Under the pieces are notes generated by a model. That model did no database searches, had not been told where the DNA came from, and saw nothing but the letters and a program-made list of their open reading frames with translations. A stretch of DNA of 64,000 nucleotides from Methylobacterium sp. J-026. Lineage in GTDB: Bacteria > Pseudomonadota > Alphaproteobacteria > Rhizobiales > Beijerinckiaceae. Both the position numbers and the translations under genes were made by a program. This document shows positions 1 through 9,173 of this stretch, piece after piece. The stretch spans positions 1-64,000 of the forward strand of contig NZ_JAKSYC010000050.1 of assembly GCF_022829585.1 (NCBI RefSeq). Direction: 5' to 3'. The number at the start of each line of letters is the position of its first letter. The stretch's first letter is position 1.

Positions 1-86
1 CCTACTCGGCCGAGCAGCTCGCCCAGGTGCTCTACGAGACGGCCAAGCGGCGCGGCCGGGCGGACTATGGTGCGGTCCTGGATTGA
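1..86 (+). CDS. 3' end of an unidentified gene (partial)
   Basis: The window opens inside an ORF that ends at a TGA at 84-86. Only 27 C-terminal residues are visible, ending in GRADYGAVLD. The reading frame has the GC-rich third positions expected of this genome, so it is probably a genuine gene end. It is too short to assign a function. Confidence 0.6.
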   Translation, partial: YSAEQLAQVLYETAKRRGRADYGAVLD

Positions 87-175
87 CGGCCCCCGATCGG
101 ACGCCCGGAACCCGGATCGGAGCTGTTTTGGCCGGCCTGCCCCCCCCCGCGAGGGCGCCCGTCCCCCCCCCCCGC

Positions 176-440
176 AGCGGCTCCGGGATTCCCACGCCCC
201 GGGCTAACCCAACCTCATTGAAAGGGAGGCGCTTTCCCCCCCCCCTTGCGGGGAGGGGAAAGGGGTGGGGGTGGTGCAGACGGCACCGCACCGTTCGATC
301 CTGCACCACCTGCAACGCCGCCCCGCAAGCGCGAGCGCTCCCGGGCCAGCCCGGGAGCGCCAGGGGCGGAGCGCGCGTCGCCCCGTGCAGCAGGAGATGT
401 GTGAACATTCGGAGCCCGCAGAGGGGGGTGGGGGGGCGCA
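176..440. repeat. Dispersed GC-rich intergenic repeat, family A copy 1
   Basis: This block shares ordered segments with 14262-14455 and 30213-30435: a GGCGCTTTTCCCC-like run, a TTGCGGGGAGGGG module, GGGTGGGGGTGG, and a hairpin of the form gatcccGGGcaagCCCgggatc followed by CGCCAGGGG. Inside it, GGGGTGGTGCAG faces CTGCACCACC, so a long hairpin is possible. No credible ORF lies here; all six frames look like shadows. The rest of 87-575 shows nothing else. Confidence 0.75.
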
Positions 441-574
441 TGGCCGTTCTGGACAGCCGGACCCGTCGGCCGGGCGAGGGATCACACCGCGAGCTGTGCA
501 TCCGCAAGCCCGCCCGGGACAGGCGGCGCTCGCCTCCTGCACCCACGGCATGACCGCGCCGCCGCCCCGTGGAG

Positions 575-706
575 TTCCCGGAACAAGGTCCACCCGCTCG
601 GGTTGATGCAGTGCAGCACGGCGACGGCGTCGCTGTGCGGCATGCCCTTCGTGGGCGTTTCCTCCCAAGACTTCGGACCGCTCCCTGAGGGCGGTCCTTT
701 TTTTTG
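575..706 (+). ncRNA. Probable trans-acting small RNA with anti-Shine-Dalgarno loop
   Basis: Three consecutive hairpins are visible. The first is a 10-bp stem at 616-638 (gcacggcgac/gtcgctgtgc, one G-U pair). The second is a short GCCC/GGGC stem at 644-656. The third is a strong intrinsic terminator at 675-697 followed by eight T residues. Between the second and third stems is a single-stranded GTTTCCTCCCAAGACTTC stretch. Exposed CCUCCC next to a terminator stem is a known hallmark of alphaproteobacterial riboregulators of the AbcR/alpha-r type, which base-pair with ribosome binding sites. Family membership is inferred from architecture only. The 5' end is uncertain because no clear promoter was seen. 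Confidence 0.55.
675..705 (+). terminator. Rho-independent terminator
   Basis: A GGACCGC/GCGGTCC stem at 675-681 and 691-697 is followed by eight T residues at 698-705. It is the strongest intrinsic terminator seen in the window. No protein-coding gene lies immediately upstream on this strand, which supports the small RNA call. Confidence 0.8.
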
Positions 707-783
707 GCCTGCCGCGGTCAACGCGGCCCGCGCCGACACGTTCTCGGAAGACGCTTATTCGTCTTGGGACGCCGAGACCCGGC

Positions 784-1788
784 TCACGCGTCGAGGGCGA
801 GCAGGGCGAAAGTCGCGAGCCAGTGCTCGCCCATGTAGTCGCCGGTCACGTGCGGGAGCCCGGCGGCGAGGTGGACTTCCGCGGCCGCCACGAGGAGCGG
901 CCGGCGGGGGTCGGCCGGACCGAGGGCGGCGGCGAGCGCCCGGAAGCACCAGGCGCGGCTGAGGTTCAGGCCGTCGAGATGGGCGATCTTGCCGTCGCTG
1001 CGATCGGTGACCGCGGCGGGGCGGAACAGGGTGGCGGGCCGGCCCGCGGCGAGATCGGGCAGGAACCGGTCGAACCAGGGCCGGAACCGCTCCGGCGGCA
1101 GGAGGCGGCGCATGCACTCGGCCTCGATCAGCGTGGAGGACAGGAAGTCGTCCCCGCCCGGCTCGCCCCAGGCGGGACAATCCGCATCCGCCTCGTACCA
1201 GCGCTCCGCCTTCTGCTGCAGCAGGGCCCGGAGCGCCGCATCCCTCGCCCCCTCGGCGTAGTCGGTCGCGAGCCGCAGCGCGAAGGCAGTGTTGAAATGG
1301 GTCCCGACCCGCACGGGATAGGCGGCCAGGGGCAGGAAGTCCCGGAACCGCCGGACCACGATCCCGGCGAGCGGCGCCAGGGCCTCGGACCAGCGGGGCT
1401 CCGGCAGGCGGGCGAGCTCGTCGGCGAGCTTCAGGAGCCAGCCCCAGCCGTAGGGCCGCTCGAAGCCCCGGGCGGTCGGCTGGCGGAAATAGGCGCATTC
1501 CCCCGCGACCTTCCCGGGCGTCAGCTGCGCGTCGAACCGGGCGCGGATCGCCCCGGCCTCCCGGCCGTCCGGGAACGACCGCAGGATCCGGGCGAGCAGC
1601 CAGTAGGCGTGGACGCAGGAATGCCAATCGTAACTGCCGTGGAAGACCGGATGCAGGTCGACGGGGGTGCGGGCGTCCTCCGGCCCCGCCAGCACGTGCC
1701 CCGGCTTGTTCGGGTATGGGCGGGTGACGTGACCGAGGGCGACCGCCGCGAAACGGGCGGCCATGTCCGGGGTGAGTGCGGGCGCCAT
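784..1788 (-). CDS. DUF2891 family protein
   Basis: A 334-residue soluble protein of the DUF2891 family. The family signature LHPVFHGSYDWHSCVHAYW lies near residue 45, and conserved Trp/His-rich blocks follow (ERPYGWGWLLKLADEL). The ATG at 1788 is preferred over an upstream in-frame ATG at 1824 because GGAG lies 7 bases before it, and homologues begin close to this point. The all-helical character suggests an alpha/alpha-toroid fold. The function of the family is not established. There is no operon partner: an sRNA-like terminator lies downstream and repeats lie upstream. Confidence 0.85.
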   Translation of the reverse strand: MAPALTPDMAARFAAVALGHVTRPYPNKPGHVLAGPEDARTPVDLHPVFHGSYDWHSCVHAYWLLARILRSFPDGREAGAIRARFDAQLTPGKVAGECAYFRQPTARGFERPYGWGWLLKLADELARLPEPRWSEALAPLAGIVVRRFRDFLPLAAYPVRVGTHFNTAFALRLATDYAEGARDAALRALLQQKAERWYEADADCPAWGEPGGDDFLSSTLIEAECMRRLLPPERFRPWFDRFLPDLAAGRPATLFRPAAVTDRSDGKIAHLDGLNLSRAWCFRALAAALGPADPRRPLLVAAAEVHLAAGLPHVTGDYMGEHWLATFALLALDA

Positions 1789-1860
1789 CGCGGGGCTCCG
1801 GTTCCGAGACCTAGGATACGCCACGGATGCCGGCTTCGCAGGACGTGGCTCGGCTCCCCG

Positions 1861-2160
1861 CTCCTGGAGGGCGAGGGTGAGGGGACGGGACTGTCCGGGA
1901 CGAGCGCATCCCTCCCCCTCTGCGGGCTACCGGATTCCCACATCGATCTCCAGATCGTCCGCGGCTAGGGGGCCCGCTCCAGTGCGGCCACGCGCCCTCC
2001 CCCGCAGGGGCCGGCGGATTCACGGATCGCCTTCGGACCTTCTAGGCGGCGGCCTAGGGCATCGTCCCGAAACGTGGCCTCCGGCTCTCGGAAAAAGACG
2101 AGGCTGATCCGACAGCGAGCGCATCGTGCCGGTCCCGGTATCCGGTACGATGCGCTAGGC
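1861..2160. repeat. Repeat-filled intergenic region with RPE-like palindrome (family B copy 1)
   Basis: The 630-base gap between the DUF2891 gene and tauA has no credible gene. At 1905-1950 it carries a fragment of family A (CCCTCCCCCTCTGCGGGCTA followed by CGGATTCCCAC). At 2056-2160 it carries a palindromic element with a perfect 10-bp inverted repeat AGCGCATCGT/ACGATGCGCT at 2118-2127 and 2147-2156. The element resembles the palindromic elements widespread between genes in Rhizobiales. A related copy lies at 9174-9276. Confidence 0.65.
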
Positions 2161-2421
2161 TCCGGTTCGTGCGTTGATGCGGGCATCCCCCCGCCCCGCC
2201 TGCGGGCAGACGGGACCCGCGCTGCGTCCGGAGATCGGTGAACATGATCGTCTCTGCAGGGACGCGCCCCTGCATTCGGCCGTAGCCCCCGGGATCCCAG
2301 CGGAGCCGGCCGGACCGGTTCGTCCCGGCCTGCCCCCTTGTGCAGGGCGCGTGCCGTGTCGGACCATGGCACCGGCACGCCGATCGGAACCGATTCGGGA
2401 TGCCGGAGGGGGACGAGAATC

Positions 2422-3444
2422 ATGACAGGATCCCGATCACGGTCTCGGCGGACCGCCCTGGCGACGCTGGCCGCCCTGGCGCCGCTCGTCCTCGGAATCC
2501 CCGCGCCCGGCCGGGTCCGCGCCGCCGAGAGGTCGGTCACCTTCGCCCACCAGGACATGGTGGTGCCGTTCCGGGCGCTGATGGCCTCGGGGGCGATCGA
2601 GAAGGCCACCGGCTATACGGTGACCTGGCGCAAGTTCGGCGGCGGCGGCGACGTGATCCGCGCCATGGCGTCGGGCAACGTCCAGATCGGGGAGGCGGGC
2701 TCGAGCCCGATCGCCGCGGCGGCCTCGCAGGGGCTCGACATCCAGCTGTTCTGGATCCTCGACGCGATCGCCGATGCCGAGCAGCTCGTCGCCCGCAACG
2801 GCAGCGGCATCAAAAGCGTGGCCGACCTGCGCGGCAAGACCGTGGCGGTGCCGTTCGTCTCGACGTCGCATTACCAGCTGATCGCCGCCCTGGCGGCGGC
2901 CGGGCTGAGCCAGAGGGACGTGACCATCCTCAACATGCGGCCGCCTGAGATCGCCGCCGCCTGGGAGCGCGGCGACATCGACGCGACCTTCATCTGGGAT
3001 CCGGTGCTGGCCCGGGTGAAGAAGTCCGGCACGGTGGTGATCTCGGCCGGCGACATCGCCCGCCAGGGCAAGGCGACCTTCGACGGCCTCGTGGTGGACC
3101 GGGCCTGGGCGGCGCAGAACCGGGATTTCCTGGTCACGCTGGTGAAGCTGATCGCCGCCCAGGACGCCGCCTACGCGGCCAGGCCCTGGGCGCCCGATGC
3201 GCCGGAGGTGACGGCGGTGGCCCGGATCACCGGTTCGGCCCCCGCGGAGGTGCCGGCGAGCCTGGCGGCCTACCGCTTCCCGACCCTCGACGCGCAGGCC
3301 TCCCCGGCCTGGCTCGGCGGCGGCGCCGCCAAGGCCCTGACCGAGACCGCCGACTTCCTGAAGGCGCAGGGGCGGGTGCAGGCACTGGCGCCGGATTACG
3401 GCCGCTTCGTCACCGGGGATTACGTGGCGGCGGCTCGGAAATAG
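2422..3444 (+). CDS. tauA: Taurine ABC transporter substrate-binding protein
   Basis: A 340-residue periplasmic binding protein for taurine or a related alkanesulfonate, feeding TauBC. It has an N-terminal signal with an Arg-rich start (residues 2-10) and a hydrophobic core ending near residue 35. The mature part follows TauA closely: WRKFGGGGDVIRAMASGNVQ, IGEAGSSPIAAAASQGLDIQ, GKTVAVPFVSTSHYQL and PPEIAAAWERGDIDATFIW, all shared with Escherichia coli TauA. The ATG at 2422 was chosen over the upstream ATG at 2338 because a purine-rich GGAGGGGGACGAG precedes it and the signal peptide starts there. tauB follows 24 bases downstream. Confidence 0.9.
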   Translation: MTGSRSRSRRTALATLAALAPLVLGIPAPGRVRAAERSVTFAHQDMVVPFRALMASGAIEKATGYTVTWRKFGGGGDVIRAMASGNVQIGEAGSSPIAAAASQGLDIQLFWILDAIADAEQLVARNGSGIKSVADLRGKTVAVPFVSTSHYQLIAALAAAGLSQRDVTILNMRPPEIAAAWERGDIDATFIWDPVLARVKKSGTVVISAGDIARQGKATFDGLVVDRAWAAQNRDFLVTLVKLIAAQDAAYAARPWAPDAPEVTAVARITGSAPAEVPASLAAYRFPTLDAQASPAWLGGGAAKALTETADFLKAQGRVQALAPDYGRFVTGDYVAAARK

Positions 3445-3468
3445 CCGGCGGCGCCTTCGGAGAGGCCC

Positions 3469-4260
3469 ATGATCGAGATCCGCAACCTCAGCGTCCATTA
3501 CGGGGAGGGCGAGGCCGGGATCGTCGCCCTGTCGCAGGTGAACCTGACGATCCGGCCCGGGGAGTTCGTGGTGGCGCTCGGCGCCTCCGGCTGCGGCAAA
3601 ACCACCCTGCTCTCGGCCATTGCGGGCTTCCTCGAACCGACCGAGGGCAGCATCCTGCTGGACGGGGCGCCGGTCCGGGGGCCGGGGGCCGACAGGGGGG
3701 TGGTGTTCCAGCGCCACGCCCTGATGCCCTGGCTGGATGTCGCCGAGAACGTGGCCTTCGGCCCCAAGATGCGCGGCGTCCCCCGGGCGGAGCGGCGCCG
3801 GATCGCCCTGGACATGCTGGACCTCGTCGGCCTCGCCGAGTTCGCCGACCGGAAGGTCTACGAGCTCTCCGGCGGCATGCAGCAGCGGGTCGGCCTCGCC
3901 CGGGCGCTGGCCGGCGACCCGCGCGCCCTGCTGATGGACGAGCCGCTGGGCGCCCTCGACGCCTTCACCCGCGCGCAGGTCCAGGAGCTGATCCTCCGGA
4001 TCTGGCACCGGACCGGCAAGATGGCCTTCTTCATCACCCACGACGTCGAGGAGGCGGTGTTCCTCGCCACCCGGCTCCTGATCATGAGCCCGCGCCCGGG
4101 CCGCATCGTCGAGGCGATCGACCTGCCGTTCTCGCGCGCGGTCGTGGCCGGGCGCGAGGCCCGCGCGGTCAAGTCGGATCCCGCCTTCATCGCCGTGCGC
4201 GAGCGCGTGCTCGGGCGGATCCATCACCGCTCCGAACCGGCCCCCGGGGCGCTCCGATGA
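3469..4260 (+). CDS. tauB: Taurine ABC transporter ATP-binding protein
   Basis: A 263-residue ABC ATPase that energises taurine import. Walker A is GASGCGKTT (about residues 38-46), the signature motif is [10 protein letters not shown] (about residue 133), Walker B is ALLMDEP, and a switch His follows in [12 protein letters not shown]. The length fits TauB/SsuB-type ATPases (about 255 residues). Its stop overlaps the tauC start (ATGA), so the two are translationally coupled. Confidence 0.92.
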   Translation: MIEIRNLSVHYGEGEAGIVALSQVNLTIRPGEFVVALGASGCGKTTLLSAIAGFLEPTEGSILLDGAPVRGPGADRGVVFQRHALMPWLDVAENVAFGPKMRGVPRAERRRIALDMLDLVGLAEFADRKVYELSGGMQQRVGLARALAGDPRALLMDEPLGALDAFTRAQVQELILRIWHRTGKMAFFITHDVEEAVFLATRLLIMSPRPGRIVEAIDLPFSRAVVAGREARAVKSDPAFIAVRERVLGRIHHRSEPAPGALR

Positions 4261-5057
4261 GCGGCCGCCCCCGCGCCAGGTCGCGCCGCGGCGGGGCCCT
4301 GGTGCCGGTCGTCAGCGCCGCGACCGTCCTGGCCTGCCTCGGCCTCTGGGCGGCCGCGACCCGGAGCGGCTGGATCAAGCCGCTGTTCCTGCCGCCGCCC
4401 GAGGCGATCCTGACCGCCTTCGGGCAGGCCTGGACCGGCGAGCTCGACGGCGCCCCCCTGGGCATCCACGTCCGGGACAGCCTCCTGCGGGTGCTGGGCG
4501 CCTTCCTCCTGGCCGCCGCCGCCGGGATCCCGGCGGGGCTCGCCATGGGGACCAGCCGGATCGCCCGCGGCATCCTCGACCCGCTGATCGAGTTCTACCG
4601 GCCGCTGCCGCCTTTGGCCTACCTGCCGCTGATGATCATCTGGTTCGGGATCGGCGAGCTGTCGAAGGTGCTGCTGATCGTCCTCGCCTGCTTCGCCCCG
4701 GTGGCGCTGGCGACCCGCTCGGGGGTGCTTTCGGCCTCCGCCGACCAGATCAACGCGGCCCGCGCCCTCGGGGCGAGCCGCGGGCAGGTGCTCCGCTACG
4801 TGGTTCTGCCGGCGGCACTGCCGGAGATCCTGATCGGCCTGCGGATCGGCATGGGCGTGGGCTGGACCACCCTGGTGGCCGCCGAGATGGTGGCGGCCCA
4901 GGCCGGGCTTGGCCAGCTCGTCCTCAACGCCTCCAACTTCCTGCGCACCGACGTGGTGGTGATGGGAATCCTGCTGATCGGCCTGTTCGCGACCCTGTTC
5001 GAGTTCGCCCTGCGCCGGCTCGAACGCGCGCTGGTGCCCTGGAAGGGCAAACAGTAG
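4257..5057 (+). CDS. tauC: Taurine ABC transporter permease
   Basis: A 266-residue inner-membrane permease with about six hydrophobic segments. The EAA loop [20 protein letters not shown] (about residues 170-190) is the contact for TauB. It overlaps tauB by 4 bases and is the last gene of tauABC. No tauD (taurine dioxygenase) is present nearby, so taurine may be used through another route such as the Xsc pathway encoded elsewhere (inference). Confidence 0.92.
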   Translation: MSGRPRARSRRGGALVPVVSAATVLACLGLWAAATRSGWIKPLFLPPPEAILTAFGQAWTGELDGAPLGIHVRDSLLRVLGAFLLAAAAGIPAGLAMGTSRIARGILDPLIEFYRPLPPLAYLPLMIIWFGIGELSKVLLIVLACFAPVALATRSGVLSASADQINAARALGASRGQVLRYVVLPAALPEILIGLRIGMGVGWTTLVAAEMVAAQAGLGQLVLNASNFLRTDVVVMGILLIGLFATLFEFALRRLERALVPWKGKQ

Positions 5058-5089
5058 CGTTACTGATCGACGGTGCTTCAAAAGGTCCG

Positions 5090-5200
5090 GGACCGTGTGC
5101 GGGTGCAGGATGGACCCCTGCCGCGTCTCAGGGGCGCCGCCCCCGGACCCCGCCAAAGGGCAGAGCCCTCCGGAAACCCAGGATCCGGCGCACGCTCATC
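5090..5200. repeat. Intergenic repeat, family C copy 1
   Basis: The gap 5058-5297 contains GGGGCGCCGCCCCCGGACCC followed by CGCCAAAGGG and CCCT..GGAAACCC. The same order (GGACCCCGCCAAAGGG, then CCCTTTGGAATCC) occurs in reverse orientation near 51165-51215. The dyad-rich composition would form a stem. It could act as a transcriptional boundary after tauABC, but there is no T-run. Confidence 0.5.
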
Positions 5201-5297
5201 AACCTGCTGCAAGAACCGCAGAAATCGCTGTCTCTGTCAGCTAATGGACTGACATTCGCCGGTCTGTAGGCTAAGCAGTTTCCGTCAGGAGGCCGCG

Positions 5298-6146
5298 ATG
5301 ACCATGCCAGCTCCTGCGCTGGCCGCGCAGGTTCCGTTCGCCAGTAATCTGCTGCTCCAGGCCCTGACTGAAAGCGACCGCGCGCGCGTCGCCCCGTATC
5401 TCCAGCCCGCCGCGTTCCTGCGCGGCGACATCCTGTTCCGTGTCGGCGACGACGTCTCGCACGTCACCTTTCCCCTGAGCCGGACCGTCATCACCTTCGT
5501 TCTGCCCCTGCGCGAGGGCAAATCGGTCGAGACCGCCACCGTCGGCCACGAGGGCGCGATCGGCGGCGTGGTCAGCCACGGCTACCTGCCCGCCTTCAGC
5601 CAGGCGGTGGTCCAGGTCGGCGGATCCGTCCTGCGCATCGAGGCGGAGCGCCTGAACGAGGCCAAGCAGGCGTCGCCCGCGATCCACGATCTCTTCGTGC
5701 GCTATGCCGATTGCCTGATCGCGCAATTGCTGCAATCGGTCGCCTGCAACGCGGTCCATCCGATCGAGCAGCGCTGCCTGCGCTGGCTGCTGACGATGCA
5801 GGATCGCCTGGGAACCGACGATCTGCCGGTCACGCACGAGATGCTCGCCGAGATGATGGGCGTGCGCCGCGCCTACCTGACCAAGGTGCTGGGCGAGATG
5901 CAGCGCGACGGGCTGATCCGCATCGGCCGCGGTCGGCTCAAGTTCATCGATCGCACCCGCGCCGAACGGGCCGCCTGCGAGTGCCACGCCAGCGTGCGGC
6001 GGCATTTCCAAGAGGTGCTGGGGGCCGTCTACGGGCGCTCGGGCGAGATCGTGGCGCTCGGCGCAGGGCGCCCGGGGAGCCTGCAGCCGCCCACCCTCGC
6101 GGCGTCCCTGAAGGCGGCGCCGTCTCCCAAGATCCCCGAGCCGTGA
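5298..6146 (+). CDS. Crp/Fnr family transcriptional regulator
   Basis: A 282-residue regulator with an N-terminal cyclic-nucleotide-binding-type beta barrel (about residues 15-145) and a C-terminal winged helix (about 150-235). The recognition region is LAEMMGVRRAYLTKVLGEMQ. No Cys cluster typical of FNR is present, so an oxygen-sensing Fe-S cluster is unlikely. AGGAGG lies 5 bases before the ATG. The stop overlaps the start of the next gene (TGATG at 6144-6148), so it is translationally coupled to a histidine kinase and the two probably share one stress or light response. The ligand is unknown. Confidence 0.88.
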   Translation: MTMPAPALAAQVPFASNLLLQALTESDRARVAPYLQPAAFLRGDILFRVGDDVSHVTFPLSRTVITFVLPLREGKSVETATVGHEGAIGGVVSHGYLPAFSQAVVQVGGSVLRIEAERLNEAKQASPAIHDLFVRYADCLIAQLLQSVACNAVHPIEQRCLRWLLTMQDRLGTDDLPVTHEMLAEMMGVRRAYLTKVLGEMQRDGLIRIGRGRLKFIDRTRAERAACECHASVRRHFQEVLGAVYGRSGEIVALGAGRPGSLQPPTLAASLKAAPSPKIPEP

Positions 6147-8554
6147 TGCGCAAGCCCTCCGACATCCCGGCCGCGGCGGCCGACGCGCACCGGCTCGCGG
6201 CCCTCGAGCGCTACGGGATCCTCGATACGCCCCCCGAAGAGGGCTTCGACGACATCGTGCTGCTGGCGTCCCAGCTGTGTCGGGCGCCGGTGGCGCTGAT
6301 CAGCCTCGTGACCGCCGACCGCCAGTGGTTCAAGGCGCGGATCGGGTTTCCGCTCTGCGCGACCGATCTGAACGCCTCGATCTGCGCCCACGCCCTGTCG
6401 GCGTCGGACCTGCTGGTCATCCCGGATCTCACGGCCGATCCCCGCACCCGGGCGAACCCGCTCGTCACGGGCGATCCCCATATCCGCTTCTATGCCGGTG
6501 CGCCGCTGCGCACGTCCGGGGCGGAGGTCATCGGCAGCCTGTGCGTCATCGATCTGGTGCCGCGGCCCGAGGGTCTGACGGCCGAGCAGGCCGCCAACCT
6601 GCGGGCGCTCGCCCGCCAGGTGATGAGCCAGCTCGAACTCAAGCGGGCCCTGGCCGGGCGCGACGCGCTGCTGGCCGATCAGGACGGGATGCAGCGCGCC
6701 CGCGACGCGCTCCACCGGGTCCAGGGCGCGATCTCGGAGGCCGAGGGCGACCTCGGCGTCATCCTGAACACCATCGTGGCCGGGGCCATGGAGGCGACGC
6801 CGGAGGCGGACGGCTGCGCCATCGAGCTGATCGCCGACGGGGAGCTGGAATACCGGGCGGTCGCCGGCACCCTGGACGCCTTCGCCGGACGGCGGGTCGC
6901 CCTCAAGGGAAGCCTGTCGGGCGCGTGCTTCCGGTCCGGCGCGCCGATGATGGTGTCGGACGTGCGGGGCGACAGGCGCGTCAACCAGGCCCTCGCCGCG
7001 CGGATGAAGCTGCGCGCGTGCGTGACCGTCCCGGTCTTCCGCGGCCGCCGGACCATCGGCGTGCTGAAGCTGCAATCGAGCCGGCCCGGCGCGTTCACCG
7101 AGATGAACCTGCAGGCGGCGCGCCTGTTCGCGGGCGCCGCCTCGACCGGTCTGACCGAGGCCCGCGAGGCCGCCGCCCAGCGCGCCATCCAGACGAGCGA
7201 GATCCGCTACCGGGCGATCTTCGAGAGCGCGACCGACTACGCCATCGTGGTGATGGATCTCGGCGGCCTGATCACGAACTGGAACGCGGGGGCCACGCGC
7301 ATCCTCGGCTGGACGCCCGACGAGGTGATCGGCAAGCCGGCCGACATGTTCTTCACGGCCGCGGACCGCGCCGCGGCGATCCCGGCGCAGGAAATGCGCG
7401 GCGCCCTGACCGCGGGGCGGGGGGTCGACGAGCGCTGGCACCTGCGCAAGAGCGGCGAGCACTTCTGGGCCAACGGCGAGATGATGGCCCTGCGCGGGGA
7501 TGCGGGCGGGGTCATCGGCTTCGTGAAGATCCTGCGCGACCGCACCGAGCAGCGCGTGGCGGGCGAGCGGCTGGCCGAGAGCGAGGCGCGCTACCGCTCC
7601 CTGTTCGAGACCATCGACGAGGGCTTCTGCGTCATCGAGTTCTTCGACGGGCCGGAGGGTCCGCTCAGCGACTATCGGCACGTCGAGGCCAACCCGGCCT
7701 ACGCGCGCCAGACCGGCCTCGCGGACGTCGTCGGGCGGACGATCCGCGCGGTGGCCCCCGACGAGGCGGACGGTTGGGTGGCGCTCTACGGGGAGGTGCT
7801 GCGCACGGGGCAGCCGGTCCACGTGGAGCGCGCGTTCGGCCGCGCGGGCGGATACATCGAGGTCACCGCCAACCGGGTCGAGCCCGTCGAGCGGCGACAG
7901 GTGGCCATCCTGCTCAACAACATCACCGAGCGGGTCCGGGCCGCCGAGCATCAGGCGATCCTCAACCGGGAGCTCAGCCACCGGATGAAGAACACCCTGG
8001 CGATCGTCCAGGCCATCGCCACGCAGACCATGCGCAACGCGCCCGACATCGAGGCCGCCAAGGAGGCGCTCAGCGCGCGGCTGATCGCCCTCGGCAAGGC
8101 GCACGACATCCTGCTGACCGGACAGGGGGAGAGCGCCGACCTGCGCGCCGTCGTGGACGGGGCCCTGCAGCTGCACGAGGATCAGCAGCAGCGGCGGTTC
8201 CACCTGGACGGTCCGCCCCTGCGCATCAACGAGAAGGCGGCCCTGTCGCTGTCGCTGATGGTGCACGAGCTGGCGACCAACGCCATCAAGTACGGCGCCC
8301 TGAGCACGCCGCACGGGACGGTGCGGATCGATTGGTCGATCACGGGCGCCGCCGGGGCCGAGACCGTCCGATTGGGGTGGCGCGAGAGCGGCGGACCGCC
8401 GGTGGCCGCGCCGAGCCGGAAGGGATTCGGCTCACGCCTGATCGAACGGGGCCTGGCCGGCGCGGTCGGCGGCGCGGTTCGGCTGGGCTACCCGGTCGAG
8501 GGGGCGGTCTGCGAGCTGATCGCGCCCCTCAAAGGGTTCGAGGTTCCCGCGTAG
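6146..8554 (+). CDS. HWE-family sensor histidine kinase (GAF-GAF-PAS-PAS-HWE_HK)
   Basis: An 802-residue cytoplasmic kinase with no membrane segment. Order: GAF domain of the type starting ALERYGILDTPPEEGFDDIV (about 15-160), second GAF (about 200-345), PAS (about 355-470), PAS (about 480-600), then an HWE kinase core. The phospho-acceptor is His612 in ELSHRMKNTLAIVQAIATQT. The N box is MVHELATNAIKYGALS, the WxE motif is in LGWRESGGP, and the G box is KGFGSRLIERGL. This set, with no classic D/F boxes, defines the HWE family common in Rhizobiales. Partners are usually orphan receivers or a PhyR-type general stress regulator (known for the family). Translation is coupled to the preceding Crp/Fnr gene. 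Confidence 0.9.
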   Translation: MRKPSDIPAAAADAHRLAALERYGILDTPPEEGFDDIVLLASQLCRAPVALISLVTADRQWFKARIGFPLCATDLNASICAHALSASDLLVIPDLTADPRTRANPLVTGDPHIRFYAGAPLRTSGAEVIGSLCVIDLVPRPEGLTAEQAANLRALARQVMSQLELKRALAGRDALLADQDGMQRARDALHRVQGAISEAEGDLGVILNTIVAGAMEATPEADGCAIELIADGELEYRAVAGTLDAFAGRRVALKGSLSGACFRSGAPMMVSDVRGDRRVNQALAARMKLRACVTVPVFRGRRTIGVLKLQSSRPGAFTEMNLQAARLFAGAASTGLTEAREAAAQRAIQTSEIRYRAIFESATDYAIVVMDLGGLITNWNAGATRILGWTPDEVIGKPADMFFTAADRAAAIPAQEMRGALTAGRGVDERWHLRKSGEHFWANGEMMALRGDAGGVIGFVKILRDRTEQRVAGERLAESEARYRSLFETIDEGFCVIEFFDGPEGPLSDYRHVEANPAYARQTGLADVVGRTIRAVAPDEADGWVALYGEVLRTGQPVHVERAFGRAGGYIEVTANRVEPVERRQVAILLNNITERVRAAEHQAILNRELSHRMKNTLAIVQAIATQTMRNAPDIEAAKEALSARLIALGKAHDILLTGQGESADLRAVVDGALQLHEDQQQRRFHLDGPPLRINEKAALSLSLMVHELATNAIKYGALSTPHGTVRIDWSITGAAGAETVRLGWRESGGPPVAAPSRKGFGSRLIERGLAGAVGGAVRLGYPVEGAVCELIAPLKGFEVPA

Positions 8555-8738
8555 GACCATGTCCCGCCGACCCCGACCCATGGTCGCGATCGGCGAGGTC
8601 CGGCGGGCGAAGGCCGCCGCGCCGTCGCGCGGGCGGGCCGGGGCAGCCCTCTGCCCTGCGGAGGGGCGCCGACGCCGGGGCGCCGGTACCCTGCGCCGAG
8701 GCAGGACGACGCGCGCCCGCCTCGGCCCTGAAAGAGGC

Positions 8739-8948
8739 TCAGGCGCCCTTCAGATTGCCGGCGCTCTCCTTGCCGCTGCGGCGGTCGGCCTCGACGTCGT
8801 AGGAGATCTTCTGCCCCTCGACGAGGTTGCGCATCCCGGCGCGCTCGACGGCCGAGATGTGGACGAACACGTCCTTGCCGCCGTCATCCGGCTGGATGAA
8901 GCCGTAACCCTTGGTCTCGTTGAACCACTTCACAGTACCTGTAGCCAT
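8739..8948 (-). CDS. cspA: Cold-shock protein (CspA family)
   Basis: A 69-residue single cold-shock domain. Both RNA-binding motifs are present: KGYGFIQPD (RNP1) and DVFVHISAV (RNP2). It binds single-stranded RNA/DNA as a chaperone. The start at 8948 (MATGTVKWFNETKGYGFI) is fixed by homology; the longer in-frame extension upstream is untranslated leader. A non-coding stretch of more than 150 bases upstream fits the long 5' UTR seen on many csp messages. The 180 bases between it and the kinase gene hold no gene. Confidence 0.95.
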   Translation of the reverse strand: MATGTVKWFNETKGYGFIQPDDGGKDVFVHISAVERAGMRNLVEGQKISYDVEADRRSGKESAGNLKGA

Positions 8949-9173
8949 AGGAATGTCCCGAACGTAGCCGGCATCGCTGAAACGGCGAGCCGCCCAGCTC
9001 GAACGGGGAACACAGCCAGCTGTTCCAAAAAAGCCGCTCAACCCGATCCGAGCCGGTCGCCCGGAGGGGCCTGACGCGGCCCGATTCGGATGCGGCGCGC
9101 CCGGCGCCGGGGACGGCCCCGGCACCGCGCAGGCGGATGTCCCCGACCGGACGGGCGTCCGCAATCCGGTCGC

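Noticed and set aside
87..668. Several overlapping ORFs of 110-156 codons in the first gap
   Set aside because: They lie in repeat family A and are Arg/Pro/Gly/Cys-rich in all frames with no homology or ribosome site.
2437..4227. A 596-codon minus-strand ORF opposite tauA-tauB
   Set aside because: Its composition (Arg/Gly/His/Asp-rich) is typical of antisense frames in GC-rich DNA, while the plus strand encodes clear TauA and TauB.
8941..9060. GGAACA/TGTTCC dyad followed by an A-run upstream of cspA as a possible terminator
   Set aside because: The T-run lies on the 5' side for either transcript, so it is not a terminator; it may only be part of the cspA leader.
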